A DNA stretch of 64,000 nt from Mesorhabditis belari. Its lineage: Eukaryota; Nematoda; Chromadorea; Rhabditida; Rhabditidae. The stretch lies in the NCBI GenBank assembly GCA_958450365.1, contig CAUEEP010000171.1, forward strand, positions 1 to 64,000, written 5' to 3'. The notes beneath the pieces were generated by a model that saw nothing but the letters and a program-made list of their open reading frames with translations, did not search any database and had not been told where the DNA came from. Positions 44,410-54,800 of this stretch are shown here, piece by piece. Each line of letters starts with the position of its first letter. The first letter of the stretch is position 1. The translations under genes were made by a program, and so were the position numbers.

Positions 44410-45511
44410 TTTCAGTGAAGTTCTGCCAAACTGGAACGGTAATTTATCGGTAATTGGTAATTGCCTTTGGAGCTATCCTGACTCCTAGTAATCCTAGTGA
44501 ATAAAGCCAAGCATGGCCAAGCATGGCAACCCCAAAATATCGTTAGCCATGTCTAATCAATACCATGATCATGAATAGAAATAAGTAATAGATCGGGAAA
44601 TTAAAGCCAAAAAGATTTGTTGACTTAATGATGATATCGGAAAGATTGACGAGATAAGAAAGTGATGGATACACCTAATGAATTGAATGAAAAGGGCATA
44701 GAAAATAATTCAGTCTTTATCCAACCATCGCCCAAAAATTCAAGCGATTCTTCAAGTTGTTATAGCTGTTTTCTTAGGTCTAGAAGCATTTCAAATAAAG
44801 CTAAAACTCTTTTCTGCCAAAATATGGCTTCAGAGCTCTGCCTTTTTTATTTCTATTTTATTTTTTGAAAGTGATAAACTCCGAGTTTACTGCCCATTGG
44901 TCGTAGTCCAAATGACAATCGAATAAGGACTTTGTCGTGAATGTTATGTTTAGCTAGGCATTTGTATATCCCTTAGACAATTAAACTTATCCATTGTAAG
45001 ACATGGATAAGAAGTAATCAGTGAATCAAAAAAAAAAACGGATTAACAGGTGGATTTCCAGGTGAAAATGTAAAGCCGGGAGCGGAATACTCGGTATTTG
45101 GCTGGCAGATGGTTTTTGCGCAAACTTTCTCAAGTTTTCTTTTTGACGTTATCACGAGATCGGTCATGTTGATTGTTTGAAAATGTTTCGATTACTTCTG
45201 CTAATCTCTTTGATTCATCGTGGACACGCTATTCAATGTTCAGAAGCGACGGCTACCATGTAAAACTTAAGAATTCAATCGTTTCATATTGGTTAGAAAA
45301 CAGAAAGATTTTCAATACCAAATCTATTTAACTGACAAAATAACAAATTTTCTAAATAATCATTTTCTCTTGTGAATTCTCAAAAAAATTGTCCCTATTT
45401 TGAGGGCCATGCTTGGCTTTATTCACTAAGCTTACTAGAAGTCAGGATAGCTCCAAAGGCAATTACCAATTACCAATAAATTACCGTTCTGTTTAGCAGA
45501 ACTTTACTGAA
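44410..45511. repeat. Inverted arms 44410-44517 / 45405-45511 around a signal-peptide exon
   Basis: Both arms contain GGTAATTGGTAATTGCCTTT, GGAGCTATCCTGACT and GAATAAAGCCAAGCATGGCC in opposite orientation, about 88 percent alike by eye over 108 bases. The interval of about 890 bases includes exon 1 (45183-45259) and part of intron 1 of the cysteine-module gene. Confidence 0.75.
44570..45180. other. Upstream region of the cysteine-module gene
   Basis: It contains no clear gene. A 67-codon frame from 44665 (MDTPNELNEKGIENNSVF...) is Ser/Asn-rich and unsupported by splice sites. The promoter of the next gene should lie here, but I see no diagnostic element. Confidence 0.35.
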
Positions 45512-48355
45512 AAGTCCGGTTCAAGCCTAAATCTGCTTACTTCTAGAACTGGATTCTGGTCTGGTTCTACCTAACTGACTAGACTTACAAAGGCTGGCTC
45601 GAAACTCATACTGACCCTGCATCCCTATCTTTATCTCTTCAAAAAGTGCATATAAAGTTCACTCCTAAAACTTTAGCAACTCAGTCTGCGAGGGTGATCT
45701 CTGCTATCAAGTGGGCTCTGGCGCGTCTCGAGGATGTATCAGTGGAATGAAATACCTCAATGAGGGATGTTACTTTGCACAATTTGTCGAGTTCTTCGTT
45801 TGTTTGTGCAGGTTTTTTCTGCATAAATCTTTCACGATACGAATCTATCGTTTACAGAAGTGATTTCTGCAATCTCTATCTACTCGATGCAAGCGCTTCC
45901 AAATCAGTCTCGAATGTTTCATGGGGAAATCGCTCTTTCCCAATCACCATCTATTCATCGATCACTTGCAATTCGAACAATTTGAACTCACTTTCCAGTA
46001 TAAATGGTCAATTTTGTTCATCAAATGGAGTTTTGGTGAGGCTTAAATGTGAATTTTGTCTATATGTCGTAGCCGATTATGAATTTCAGCCGATTATGAA
46101 TGAGTGGATCCGGACGCATCAAACCATCAAGTATTTGGTATCATTCAACGCAGAATCATTAATAATTATGTTAAATTTTTAAATTAGAAAGATTGAATAA
46201 AAAGAAAAAAATTATGGGGCTTCAAAGTTTTCTCTTGAACAAACAGTTTTTTTTGCTCTAATTTTTTTTTCTTTTTATCAAATCTTGCTAATTTAAAAAA
46301 TTTAACATAATTATCAATGATTCTGCGTTGAATGATACCAAATACTTGATGGTTGGTCGCTCCTAGATCCACTCATTCATAATCGGCAGGGGGTCCCGCC
46401 GATTTTGAATGAAACGTTGTAGTGCCCGGCACTTTTAACCTAAACTCACAAATTTGGTACCAATCGACGCAGAATTCAATTCGCTACGAGATGATATAAT
46501 ATTGTCCTCATACATTAAAGGGTTGCTCTACTAGAAAGATTTTCCAAAAAATTTCATTCATAATCGGCTACGACATATAAATTTTAAGAACAAAACCACG
46601 TCCGCTTATTCGGTTGTTCTTTCTGATGAAACCTCGTTCGCTGATGGGCTTTTTGGGATTCATCCACCCGCTTATCTAACATCAACACCAACACCGTAAG
46701 AAGATTTTCTTAGAATAAGAAAAAAATGCCAACGAAACTCTTACTACACAACAAACTGAGATCTATTTAAGCAAAAATCACTTTAGATTCTACTTTGGCG
46801 GCTACTACAGTTTCCAAACGAATTCGCAAGAGTCTTCGGCTTATCAACTATGCAATTGGGTGCGTTTAAAATACTGGAAAATTTTGTTTGTTTTGTTTAA
46901 ACAAAAAATCATTGCAAACTTTTACATTTGAACAAGTTAAAAGCCTTAAAATCATCATCAAATTTGTAGGATGTTTGCAATGAGAATGGCTACACTCCAT
47001 CCTCCTCCACAAATCTCCAATGTTTTATGAGTGGCAGCACTGATGGGGAAACTTGTCAAGGACAATATTGCTTCATTCAAATAACCGTATTCAAGGCTTC
47101 CAAAATTTAACATAACATTTATAGAAATCGGATAATTCGACGATTTTTGGTTGCTTCACTCAAGACGATTCGAAAGCGATGGGGAGGGTTGAGGTTGGGA
47201 ATTGAATTCGATTGAACTTTTGAAGTACTCTACGTCACCCTGACTTAGCTTGAGTAAAGATTCAGCTAAGAATTCCGAATTAAGAATTAAGAACAGCTAA
47301 GAATTTCGGATTCAGGTTGGCGTTTATCAATTCGATGACAAAGTCTACTATTTCTGTGCGGAGAATGATTGCAATATCAATTTGACGACAGCGATTGACT
47401 CAATTGCCAAATATCAGCCGGAGCTTGAGCCGTTCAAGCCATACGTACCTCCAATTCGATCAACTGCTCAACCGGTGATCACCTCGACGATTGGTGGTGT
47501 TGATTCGAGTTCAGTTGCCTCAACTGAAGTTACTGCTGGATCTACTGATCAAACAAGTACTATTACTAAGGAATCAGGTACTAATACTGATCAAACAAGT
47601 ACTGTCACTAAGCAACCAAGTACTAATACTGATCAATCAAGTACTGTTACTAACAACCAGGTACTAATACTGATCAAACAAGTACTGATACTAAATCTAC
47701 AACTGATATCAGTCAAACTACCGTAACTAGTACTGGAACAACCGAAAATTCAAAACGACGAAAGGAGAAGTGACTGAGGCTCAAAGTACTGCCACTGCTA
47801 AACCCACAATTATTAGCCAAACTACCGTAACTCAGTCAGTCACCGGTAAATCAACTACGATCACTGTTCAGCCAAGTACTGCTACCGGATCAAATACCGT
47901 AACCAGTCCAGCTACTGATACTGGCAAAACAAGTACGGTCACCGATCAACAAACTACAAGCAAATCTACAACTGATGTCAGCCAAGTCACCGAATTAATT
48001 AGTGAAAAAACCGCTAAAGCGACAAAGGGAGCAACTGAGGCTAGCACTGAATCGATTAAAACGACAAAAAAGTGGAAAGACAACCACTGCAACACCCAAG
48101 ACAAAACCAGCTACAACGAAAACCACGAAAAAGGAAAAGACGACAACCACGACAACGACAATGGCAACGACGACAACAGCTGGACCTAGCTTGATCGATG
48201 AGTTACTCGCCACTCCTTACATTGTTGTACTGGCCAGTATCACTGTTCTCTGTATTATTGTAGCTCTTTTCAACTTGGTCTTTTATTTGGTTACAAAAGA
48301 CTCCCATTTTGTTCGGATTAGTTTTGAAAGAGTGCTTTTTTTTAGTTCAACTTAA
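45183..48355 (+). CDS. Secreted/membrane mucin-like protein with three cysteine modules (ET-like), two frameshifts
   Basis: Seven exons (45183-45259, 45677-45811, 45858-46035, 46589-46695, 46787-46859, 46970-47086, 47316-48355) join without phase conflict. Residues 1-16, MFRLLLLISLIHRGHA, are a signal peptide. Three cysteine modules follow, ending CLCRSDFCN, LCNWDVCN and FCAENDCN. The first contains CEGDLCYQ...GC and resembles the nematode ET module. After residue 250 comes a long Ser/Thr-rich part with repeats of TNTDQTSTVTK, then a lysine-rich stretch, then a C-terminal membrane segment (YIVVLASITVLCIIVALFN). The frame must shift one base at about 47655 (in the repeats) and again at about 48068 (beside AAAAAA) to reach the membrane segment. 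AATAAA at 48402 fits the 3' end. It is either a recent pseudogene or an intact gene with two assembly errors. A role at the cell surface or in the extracellular coat is inferred. Confidence 0.7.
46061..46580. mobile_element. Foldback element with TGTCGTAGCCGATTATGAAT ends, copy 2, in intron 3
   Basis: TATATGTCGTAGCCGATTAT at the left is mirrored by ATAATCGGCTACGACATATA at the right. Internally CAAGTATTTGGTATCATTCA is mirrored by its inverse near 46335. The right end lies eight bases before the exon 4 splice junction. Confidence 0.8.
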
Positions 48356-48669
48356 ACAACTCTTTCTCTATCTGTGTTTCAATTTTCATCCCATTTTTAA
48401 ATAAAGTTGCAAGTCTGTTTCAAAGCCATAAAGCAAGCTAGCCAGAAATCTTTCTAGAAGCTAAATGTGAACAGCTGGACCTCAAGATCAAATAGGATAA
48501 ACTGATAATGGCAACTTGTATGGATCGAATCTCGTTCCACTATCATACTATCCACTTGGGTCAGCTTACAGAAAATAAAGTCATTGCAAAAGATTATGAG
48601 TGCAAAAACCACAACATTTATTCAAATGCATAAGGCTACAGAAAAAAATTACATCTAAATACAGGGCAA

Positions 48670-49136
48670 TCATTTTCCATAGACAACAGCAACTGGAGCT
48701 GCTTGGGCGGGATTCACGAGACTTGCTGGCGCAGGTCCGTTTTGTGGTCCAATCGTGATTGTAGGGTCACCTCTACCGAATACTGAGTCGACTATGCTGA
48801 AAAGAGTGGGATAAGTCGGTAAAAATGATATGCGAAAGCTTTTGTTCTAATGTTGAGTGTAAATTTAGACAAATATCACAAAATAAATGCATTAACTTTA
48901 GAAGACAGCAAATCAGAAATGATTTGGAGTGTTACCATAGAGATCGCTGCTCTGCTCAGCTTTCAGGGAACTCAACTATTGGCTCTCAAAATTTTGAAAT
49001 TATTCAAAATCTTCTGATGTGAAATGTTCCAGATAATTCTATTTCTTAATAAAAGCAAAAAAATGATTAAATACGAAGCGGGAATCTTCACAAAATGTCC
49101 TTGACGAAGAACGACTCTGCCGAGAGATTGGCACCT
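48670..49136 (-). CDS. 3'-terminal exons of an unknown minus-strand gene
   Basis: Exon 49136-49092 (GANLSAESFFVKDI...) joins in phase to exon 48796-48670, which reads IVDSVFGRGDPTITIGP, then NPAQAAPVAVVYGK and TGA. The acceptors are AAGTTCAG and CTTTTCAG and the donor is GTGAAG. AATAAA on this strand at 48622-48617 fits polyadenylation 50 bases downstream. The tail is rich in Pro and Ala. Upstream exons are not identified. It may be an independent small gene, or the far 3' end of kinase copy B, whose recognised coding ends near 49.7 kb. On the opposite strand a 53-codon frame (49095-49256) overlaps and is less convincing. Confidence 0.4.
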
Positions 49137-51371
49137 CTGAACTTCGAAGTACTATTTTTAACTATACTTTGTTTTTCATTAGGATTTTTCAAGAAGCGAT
49201 TAGCTGAGGCCAAGTTCCCTTACGAGTATATAGAATTATTAACCTTTCATTGATGAAAGCCAAGGAAAAAAACCCAAGTTTTTGATTAATACTTTCCCCA
49301 TCGTCCTACCTTTTAGAAATCATTGAAAATTGCGGAAATTTTGATTCGAATTGGCTGATAGTATCATTTAATACTTTTTAAACAACTTGCTAATCTGTAG
49401 ATATAAAAAATTGAAATCAAAAACCTATTTTCCTAAATACCTTTCAAGCATAACTAATAAACCGTCAACTAGAAACTTTTTTTCTTCGAAACTCATTATT
49501 ACGTGTGTTAGAGTGTTAAAAGAAAAAAAAACTCGTTAAGTACCCCAAAACAAAACCGTTATTTAGCTTTCAGTTAGCATCATTGCCTAGCTGAATTGGG
49601 CTCTTAATGGTCTTTTGCTGGTTGTTATAGGGTGAGAAATCGTTACCGTAGTCAAACCCCTTCATGATTGCACTACTATTAGGGAAAATACGATACGTGT
49701 AGCAAAAAAAAATATTTACCTTTATTTCGCCGATTCCTCGATTCGATACCGTCTTCCAAAAGTCCCCAAGTTGAAGGATCTCGTAGCTGTAACCATTTCG
49801 TTTTCTTGTCTCCTTTGAAATCAACGACTTGTGCTTGAAGACATTCATTGATCAGTGTATACGTTCTGTCCTTTGAGTCACATCCATCAAAATACTCTTT
49901 AATGATCTCATTGTTAAGCGAATGAATCTTGCGATCATGTCCGAGACACAGCGTTTTTTCCTCGGGAGAAAAGTGTTCATCATCCGCATAGACTCTCGGA
50001 TCATCAAGCAAAATGTGAAGAATTCCTTCTTTATAGGGTCGACTATACTCGATGTTTAGAAAAGCAAAGTATTTTGTTTTTGATTCGGAAATTGTTGCCA
50101 TTGATTCGAGTTCATCCAAAAGTTCATTCTCCGGGTTGTTTGAGAGTTCTTGTAAATGATGACGGAGTGAAAAGTGCAAATCTAGATATTCCTTGTAGGG
50201 TGGAGAAGTGCATTCAAACAGTTCAATTTGCATTTGGTCAGGATATGAATAAAATTTGGTTGAGATTTTTGTGTCTAAATGAGCTAATGGCTCATAAGAT
50301 CTAAAAGAATGCTTCGGGAAATGAGGACAAACTGGTCGGGATGGCTGACGAGAGTTAAAAAACACAATGGGGAATTGGGATTTGATCGATGAGTTGATTT
50401 GGAAGCAGATGATCGACAATTGGCCAACTAGTGATCTTCTTGTGACTTTGCAAGGCGATCGTCGCCGATCTCACCGCGCATTGTAGAAGCTTGTTTACCG
50501 CTTTGAGCAATTGCGCCAAGTCGAGTGCCATCAATTCACCTTCAATGAACCTCTGACTATCGGACCTTTCGTGGGTTTTCCCGATGAGAACTCTTTGTCC
50601 GTTTTCTCCTTTCATCTTTCCATCAAACTTCTTGAGCTCTTTGAGAGATTCGTCAACGAAGAGACTCGTCTTTTCGTCGATTAAAATAAGGCACAGCCTC
50701 GTTGAACTTGCACAAAACAATGAAAATGAATGGGGAAATTGTGGCGAGTTTGTGAAAGGATTTCCAAATCCGATATGAGACGCTTAATCCTTTGGTAGTA
50801 GCTCCACGGTGATAGTGAATATTTCTCGATATCTTCTAGTAAATTGAAAAATTTATCGAAACTTTCCATAAAGGTGTAGAAATCGCTCAAGGTCAACATT
50901 TCGAAAGCCTCTTTAAAATCCAAGTTTCGACCCTGCTTCTCCGCCAAAATTTTCTCGATTTCCGCTTTCTCGGAATAGTTGTATTTGCCAAGATTGATTT
51001 GTCCAATATAGCCAAAAAAGTTTTGGATCAAACATGTCCCAATGTTGTTTTGTTCCAATGTTTTTAAACACTTGAATTTTCCGCGAAGCTCTCATAATAT
51101 ATTTTGTCAAAAGTTCCAATGAACTTGTCCTTTCGTTTATCGAGATTTTCAACGAGAACAGAAAAAATTTCGGATAAAGGGAATTCCATTGTCGTAAAGC
51201 CATCAGATTTGACTGAATTCGATTGTTCGCCGCCATCGAATTGCAGAATAGCTCCAATTTTGTGAGAGTTCTTGTGATCGAAAAAGTTGATGGCGAGAAT
51301 TCAGGCTCAGCATTTCTCTGTAAGATAATTTACAATTTAAAAAAAGGAAAGGAAAGCCTTAAAGTTATGAT

Positions 51372-51530
51372 GTACAGTGCGTTTCAAGTCTTGCGGCTCA
51401 CTTGTAGTTTTGATTAAAGAAAAGTTTATTTTAACTTAAAACAACAACAATAACAACAACAACAACAATAAGTTAAAATAAACTTTTTTAAAATCAAAAC
51501 TACAAGTGAGCCGCAAAACTTGAAACAGTC
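51372..51530. mobile_element. Short perfect foldback around a CAA-repeat
   Basis: CTCACTTGTAGTTTTGATT at 51399-51417 and its inverse at 51498-51516 frame (AACAAC)-type repeats at 51441-51470. The ends are CAGTGCGTTTCAAG and CTTGAAACAGTC. Total length about 160 bases. Confidence 0.75.
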
Positions 51531-51805
51531 TTGTTTTCTTAAATGTTTGAAACAAAATTTTTGACCGCGTACAGTAGGTTGACAGTAAATTTTTGACGGC
51601 GTCCTTTTAGGTGTTTTTTTAGGGTTTTTAAAACATGTTCTTTCTGATGGAAAAAAGTTTTTGTTAATAACTCTTTCACTCTTCTTAAGCAGCAGTTTTA
51701 GGGGATTACTGAAGACGCAAGTTTTGAAAGGCACTTTATTATGATTTCAAAAGTTTTCTTTCAGTAATAAGCTGAACATTTTAACATTTGTAATTTTGTT
51801 TCTTC

Positions 51806-51843
51806 TATCTACCGTATCCATTTTCTATTGGATACGGTAGATA
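51806..51843. repeat. Perfect 15-bp hairpin with 8-nt loop
   Basis: TATCTACCGTATCCA at 51806-51820 is exactly mirrored by TGGATACGGTAGATA at 51829-51843. The motif ACCGTA, common in nematode intergenic repeats, lies in the stem. Confidence 0.85.
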
Positions 51844-54800
51844 ATAAGAATTGACCAAACAAAAACTCTAGCTGATTTGATCAGATCTTAAAGTGTAACT
51901 TGCGTTACAGCAATTGAAATGGGTTACGGTAATTGGAAAGAAAAGATGCTTTTGAGAAAAGTGTACCTGGTTAAAAAGGAGTACGCTTCGAGAGCATTTG
52001 GTCGCAATGAATGATCAAAACTCAAACCTCTAAAAACCGATATTTTCAATATTCAATATTTGTTTTAAGAAAACCTTCTCATTATTTCTTTCAAATTATC
52101 ATTTTCGCATGATGGTGGTTCCAATTGTTGGAGTTTTCTATCAGAAATCCCATGCAAAAAGTCGTCATGCCGAAAGTTGCCCCGCTTTCCGTACTCGCCG
52201 AATACGACTCTAGATATGTAACATTTAATTCAATTTTCTGCTTACTACCTTCCCTCCATAATTTCCCAAACAACCAATGTCGCACTGTAAACGGCATCAT
52301 TCTGCGTGGCCTATAGTTTCCAGTTTATTTGACGATAGTTTTAGTGTTTCAATTGAGCCGGTTTGTAAGCCAGCTTAGGTCAGAAACCAGTCAAAAGGTC
52401 TGGCTTCTGGCTGATCCCGCTTGCAGCAAAACCAATCCAGGTCAAGCTAGCCAAGGTAAGAATAACCAGACTAGAATTCATTCAGCCTCCTGTCTCTTAC
52501 CTACTTTCTGATTCACCCATCGAATTTAGAGCTCAAATCTAGGCACAGTACGGCTCAAATAGGAGCACCCAAAGAGCACAACTCAAATCTTTACTTTTAT
52601 CACTTCACTTACTCGAATATCATATTTCATTCGCATTTCATAACGGTCATTTTCATTTTCTCTTGTAACGACACTTGTATCGCAGTGTCTCCGAAGTATC
52701 CACAGCACCAAATCCTCCAAGTTTCAAGGTGGATTCCTCAGTCACAAATATGCTAAAATTGCTCATTTGCACTCAAACTTTTCTCTGACAAGCCTCGAGT
52801 TGATTCGAAAAGGAAAATTGCATTTCGCAAGTGCATGGGGTAAAATGGCTCAATAATATTGCTTATCTTGAATTTAGGCAGTTGTTTTTGAGGGACTTTG
52901 AAAGTTTATCGATTGTGCAAAGTCAAATGGAGGGAAAAGTGTGGAAAAGGGTGATGGAAATAGAGTTTTACTTTGTAAAAGGAAAAAAAAGTCCTAAAAT
53001 AATACGGAAACAAACTTTTCTGGTTCAATGTTGATTTTGAGGTGGGTAAAGTGATGGCCATGAATATGAGCGAGTCCCCAATAAATTTGCTCTGCCCAGG
53101 AAGCGATCGTTTTCGTGGGAAATTTTGTGGACGATGCATCAATAGCTAAAGCAATACGATAATGACAAAAAGGCAGCGTCTTTTGCTCAAAATTTTTTCT
53201 AAAAGGTGGAAAGCCTTTCTAAAAGAGCCGTACTTTCTCTGGCTTCAAGTTACGAGTTGGGAAGTTGGAAAGCTTTTTAGCAAAACCTCTCGGTGATCTT
53301 CACCCAAGCTTAAATTAATTTTCGCACAATAAAATCGACGATTACGGTAGCTTTTCCGAAGCATATCTTTTAGACAGACAGACAGACAGACAACGAAACT
53401 AGATCTGATCAAAATTCTCTCAAAAGATACATTTTCTAAAAATCTGGTAACTTTAAAAGCTAATGCAACCTGGCCTTTAGCTTCTATTAGCTTTTTTATC
53501 CTTTGGATCAAACCAAAATTAGATTGATTTTAAAACTAAAACCAAGATAATGATACTTTGCCGGTTGACACGCTTTAGTAAACGCAAAATGAAGGAGGAA
53601 AGCTATCATCAGTTAGATTACGATAGCTTTTTGTTAGTCATGGTTTAGCCAACAGAACAACAGCCAACGAGAGTTCATCACAAACCAGCTCCAAGCGTGC
53701 CCCATTGGCAATTCTCCATGTTGAGACGAAATCTCTCGCCACATCCGCACATTCGTCATCTTCTACCCAGCCAACCAACTTCACAATGTGCTCAAGATTT
53801 AATCTTTGTAGAATATTGCATTCTTTCGATAGCCAGCAACTAATCGTTCGATTGCATCATCCATTTGTAGAGAATTTATAGAACTGCAGAACAGAAGAAT
53901 CGGAAGACCTTTAGGAAGGCAAATCGATCGCAAAAATAACTGCTGATGGAGCCGTTCGACGGATTGTTTGGGTAAACAGAGCCCTTTTATCTTGCAAGCT
54001 TCTGGAGCCCCGTTTCCCCAAAGTCTTTTCCGTTTTTTTACTGTTATCGCATTGCCCCTTACACCTATTATTGGGGAGTTCTTTCAAAAAAAAAAATCGT
54101 TTGTCATCGTTTCTTGCAATTTGTTTGTTTTTAGGCTAAACGATAATGATTTTTGGATACAAATTTGGAAGTATAAAAATGATTCTCCATCAAAATGGCT
54201 AAACCTCTCCAAAAAGTAAATCAAAAAATTAGCTATCCAAGTGCAAAATGGCCGAAATTTTATATAGTAAACTTTAAAGCTTGATTTTATTCAGATTCGT
54301 GACGTGGAAGCAATTTGTTGAAGTTCAGCGTGGTTCGCGGCTTTACCAGCATTACACTGAAGGCTTTGCCCGACCGCCGAACGCCACACAAAATCTGCCG
54401 ATCCACTGAACGCCACTGAACTCTGTTGATCCCCTCCCAACCGCATCGAACATCGGACAACTTTACAAGTTGTCTGACCAGGAAGAGTTTTTGAGTCAAA
54501 TGAGCTATTTCGTGTAAAGTCTGTACACTATTTGACTACAGAATGCTGGGTTAAAAGCATTAGACTCAAGGCTGATTATCTTCCAGGATGAATGTGGTTA
54601 GAGCTCTTTTTTAAAACCCTAGAGATCCGAAATGCATTAAATCAAGCACTTCTAGATTGCCGTCAGCTTTTGAGCCTTATCATTTTAGAAAAACTATTTT
54701 ACTGAAACATGTTCAATGCTGAGGTGTTTAGAGAAAGCCAATGAAATAAATCAGAAGTGCACTTGGAACTTTTTCATAGTTGGTATGTGTTAAACGTTCG

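Larger units (their letters stand above)
49570..54500 (-). pseudogene. Kinase paralogue with both catalytic aspartates lost (copy B)
   Basis: Exon-like pieces match kinase A and share its splice phases. A weak glycine-loop piece is at 54.50-54.29 (RRSGKAFSVMLVKP). Positions 53.85-53.64 read NILQRLNLEHIVKLVGWVED and then, after a frameshift, MENCQWGTL. Exon 53145-53016 reads WAEQIYWGLAHIHGHHF and THLKINIEPE. The exon from 52752 reads TLKLGGFGAVDTSE, and 52310-52239 reads NDAVYSATLVVWEIMEGR. HRD has become HLK and DFG has become GFG, so no catalytic Asp remains. The C-terminal extension follows at 51.26-49.68 kb (LSPWSYYQRIKRLI, IPIPHCVF, ILLDDPRVYADDEHF) in overlapping frames. A poly-T run near 50364 needs one base less to keep the frame. 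Overall a pseudogene, with a C-terminal part of nearly 250 open codons. Confidence 0.65.

Noticed and set aside
47995..48213. Valine-rich minus-strand protein
   Set aside because: It is the antisense of the Thr/Lys-coding stalk of the cysteine-module gene.
49095..49256. Plus-strand 53-codon gene (MSLTKNDSAERLAPLNF...)
   Set aside because: It overlaps a minus-strand exon that joins in phase to a terminal exon with a polyadenylation signal, so the minus-strand model is preferred.
54287..54499. Independent 70-codon minus-strand gene
   Set aside because: It is better explained as a degenerate glycine-loop exon of kinase copy B, though this too is uncertain.
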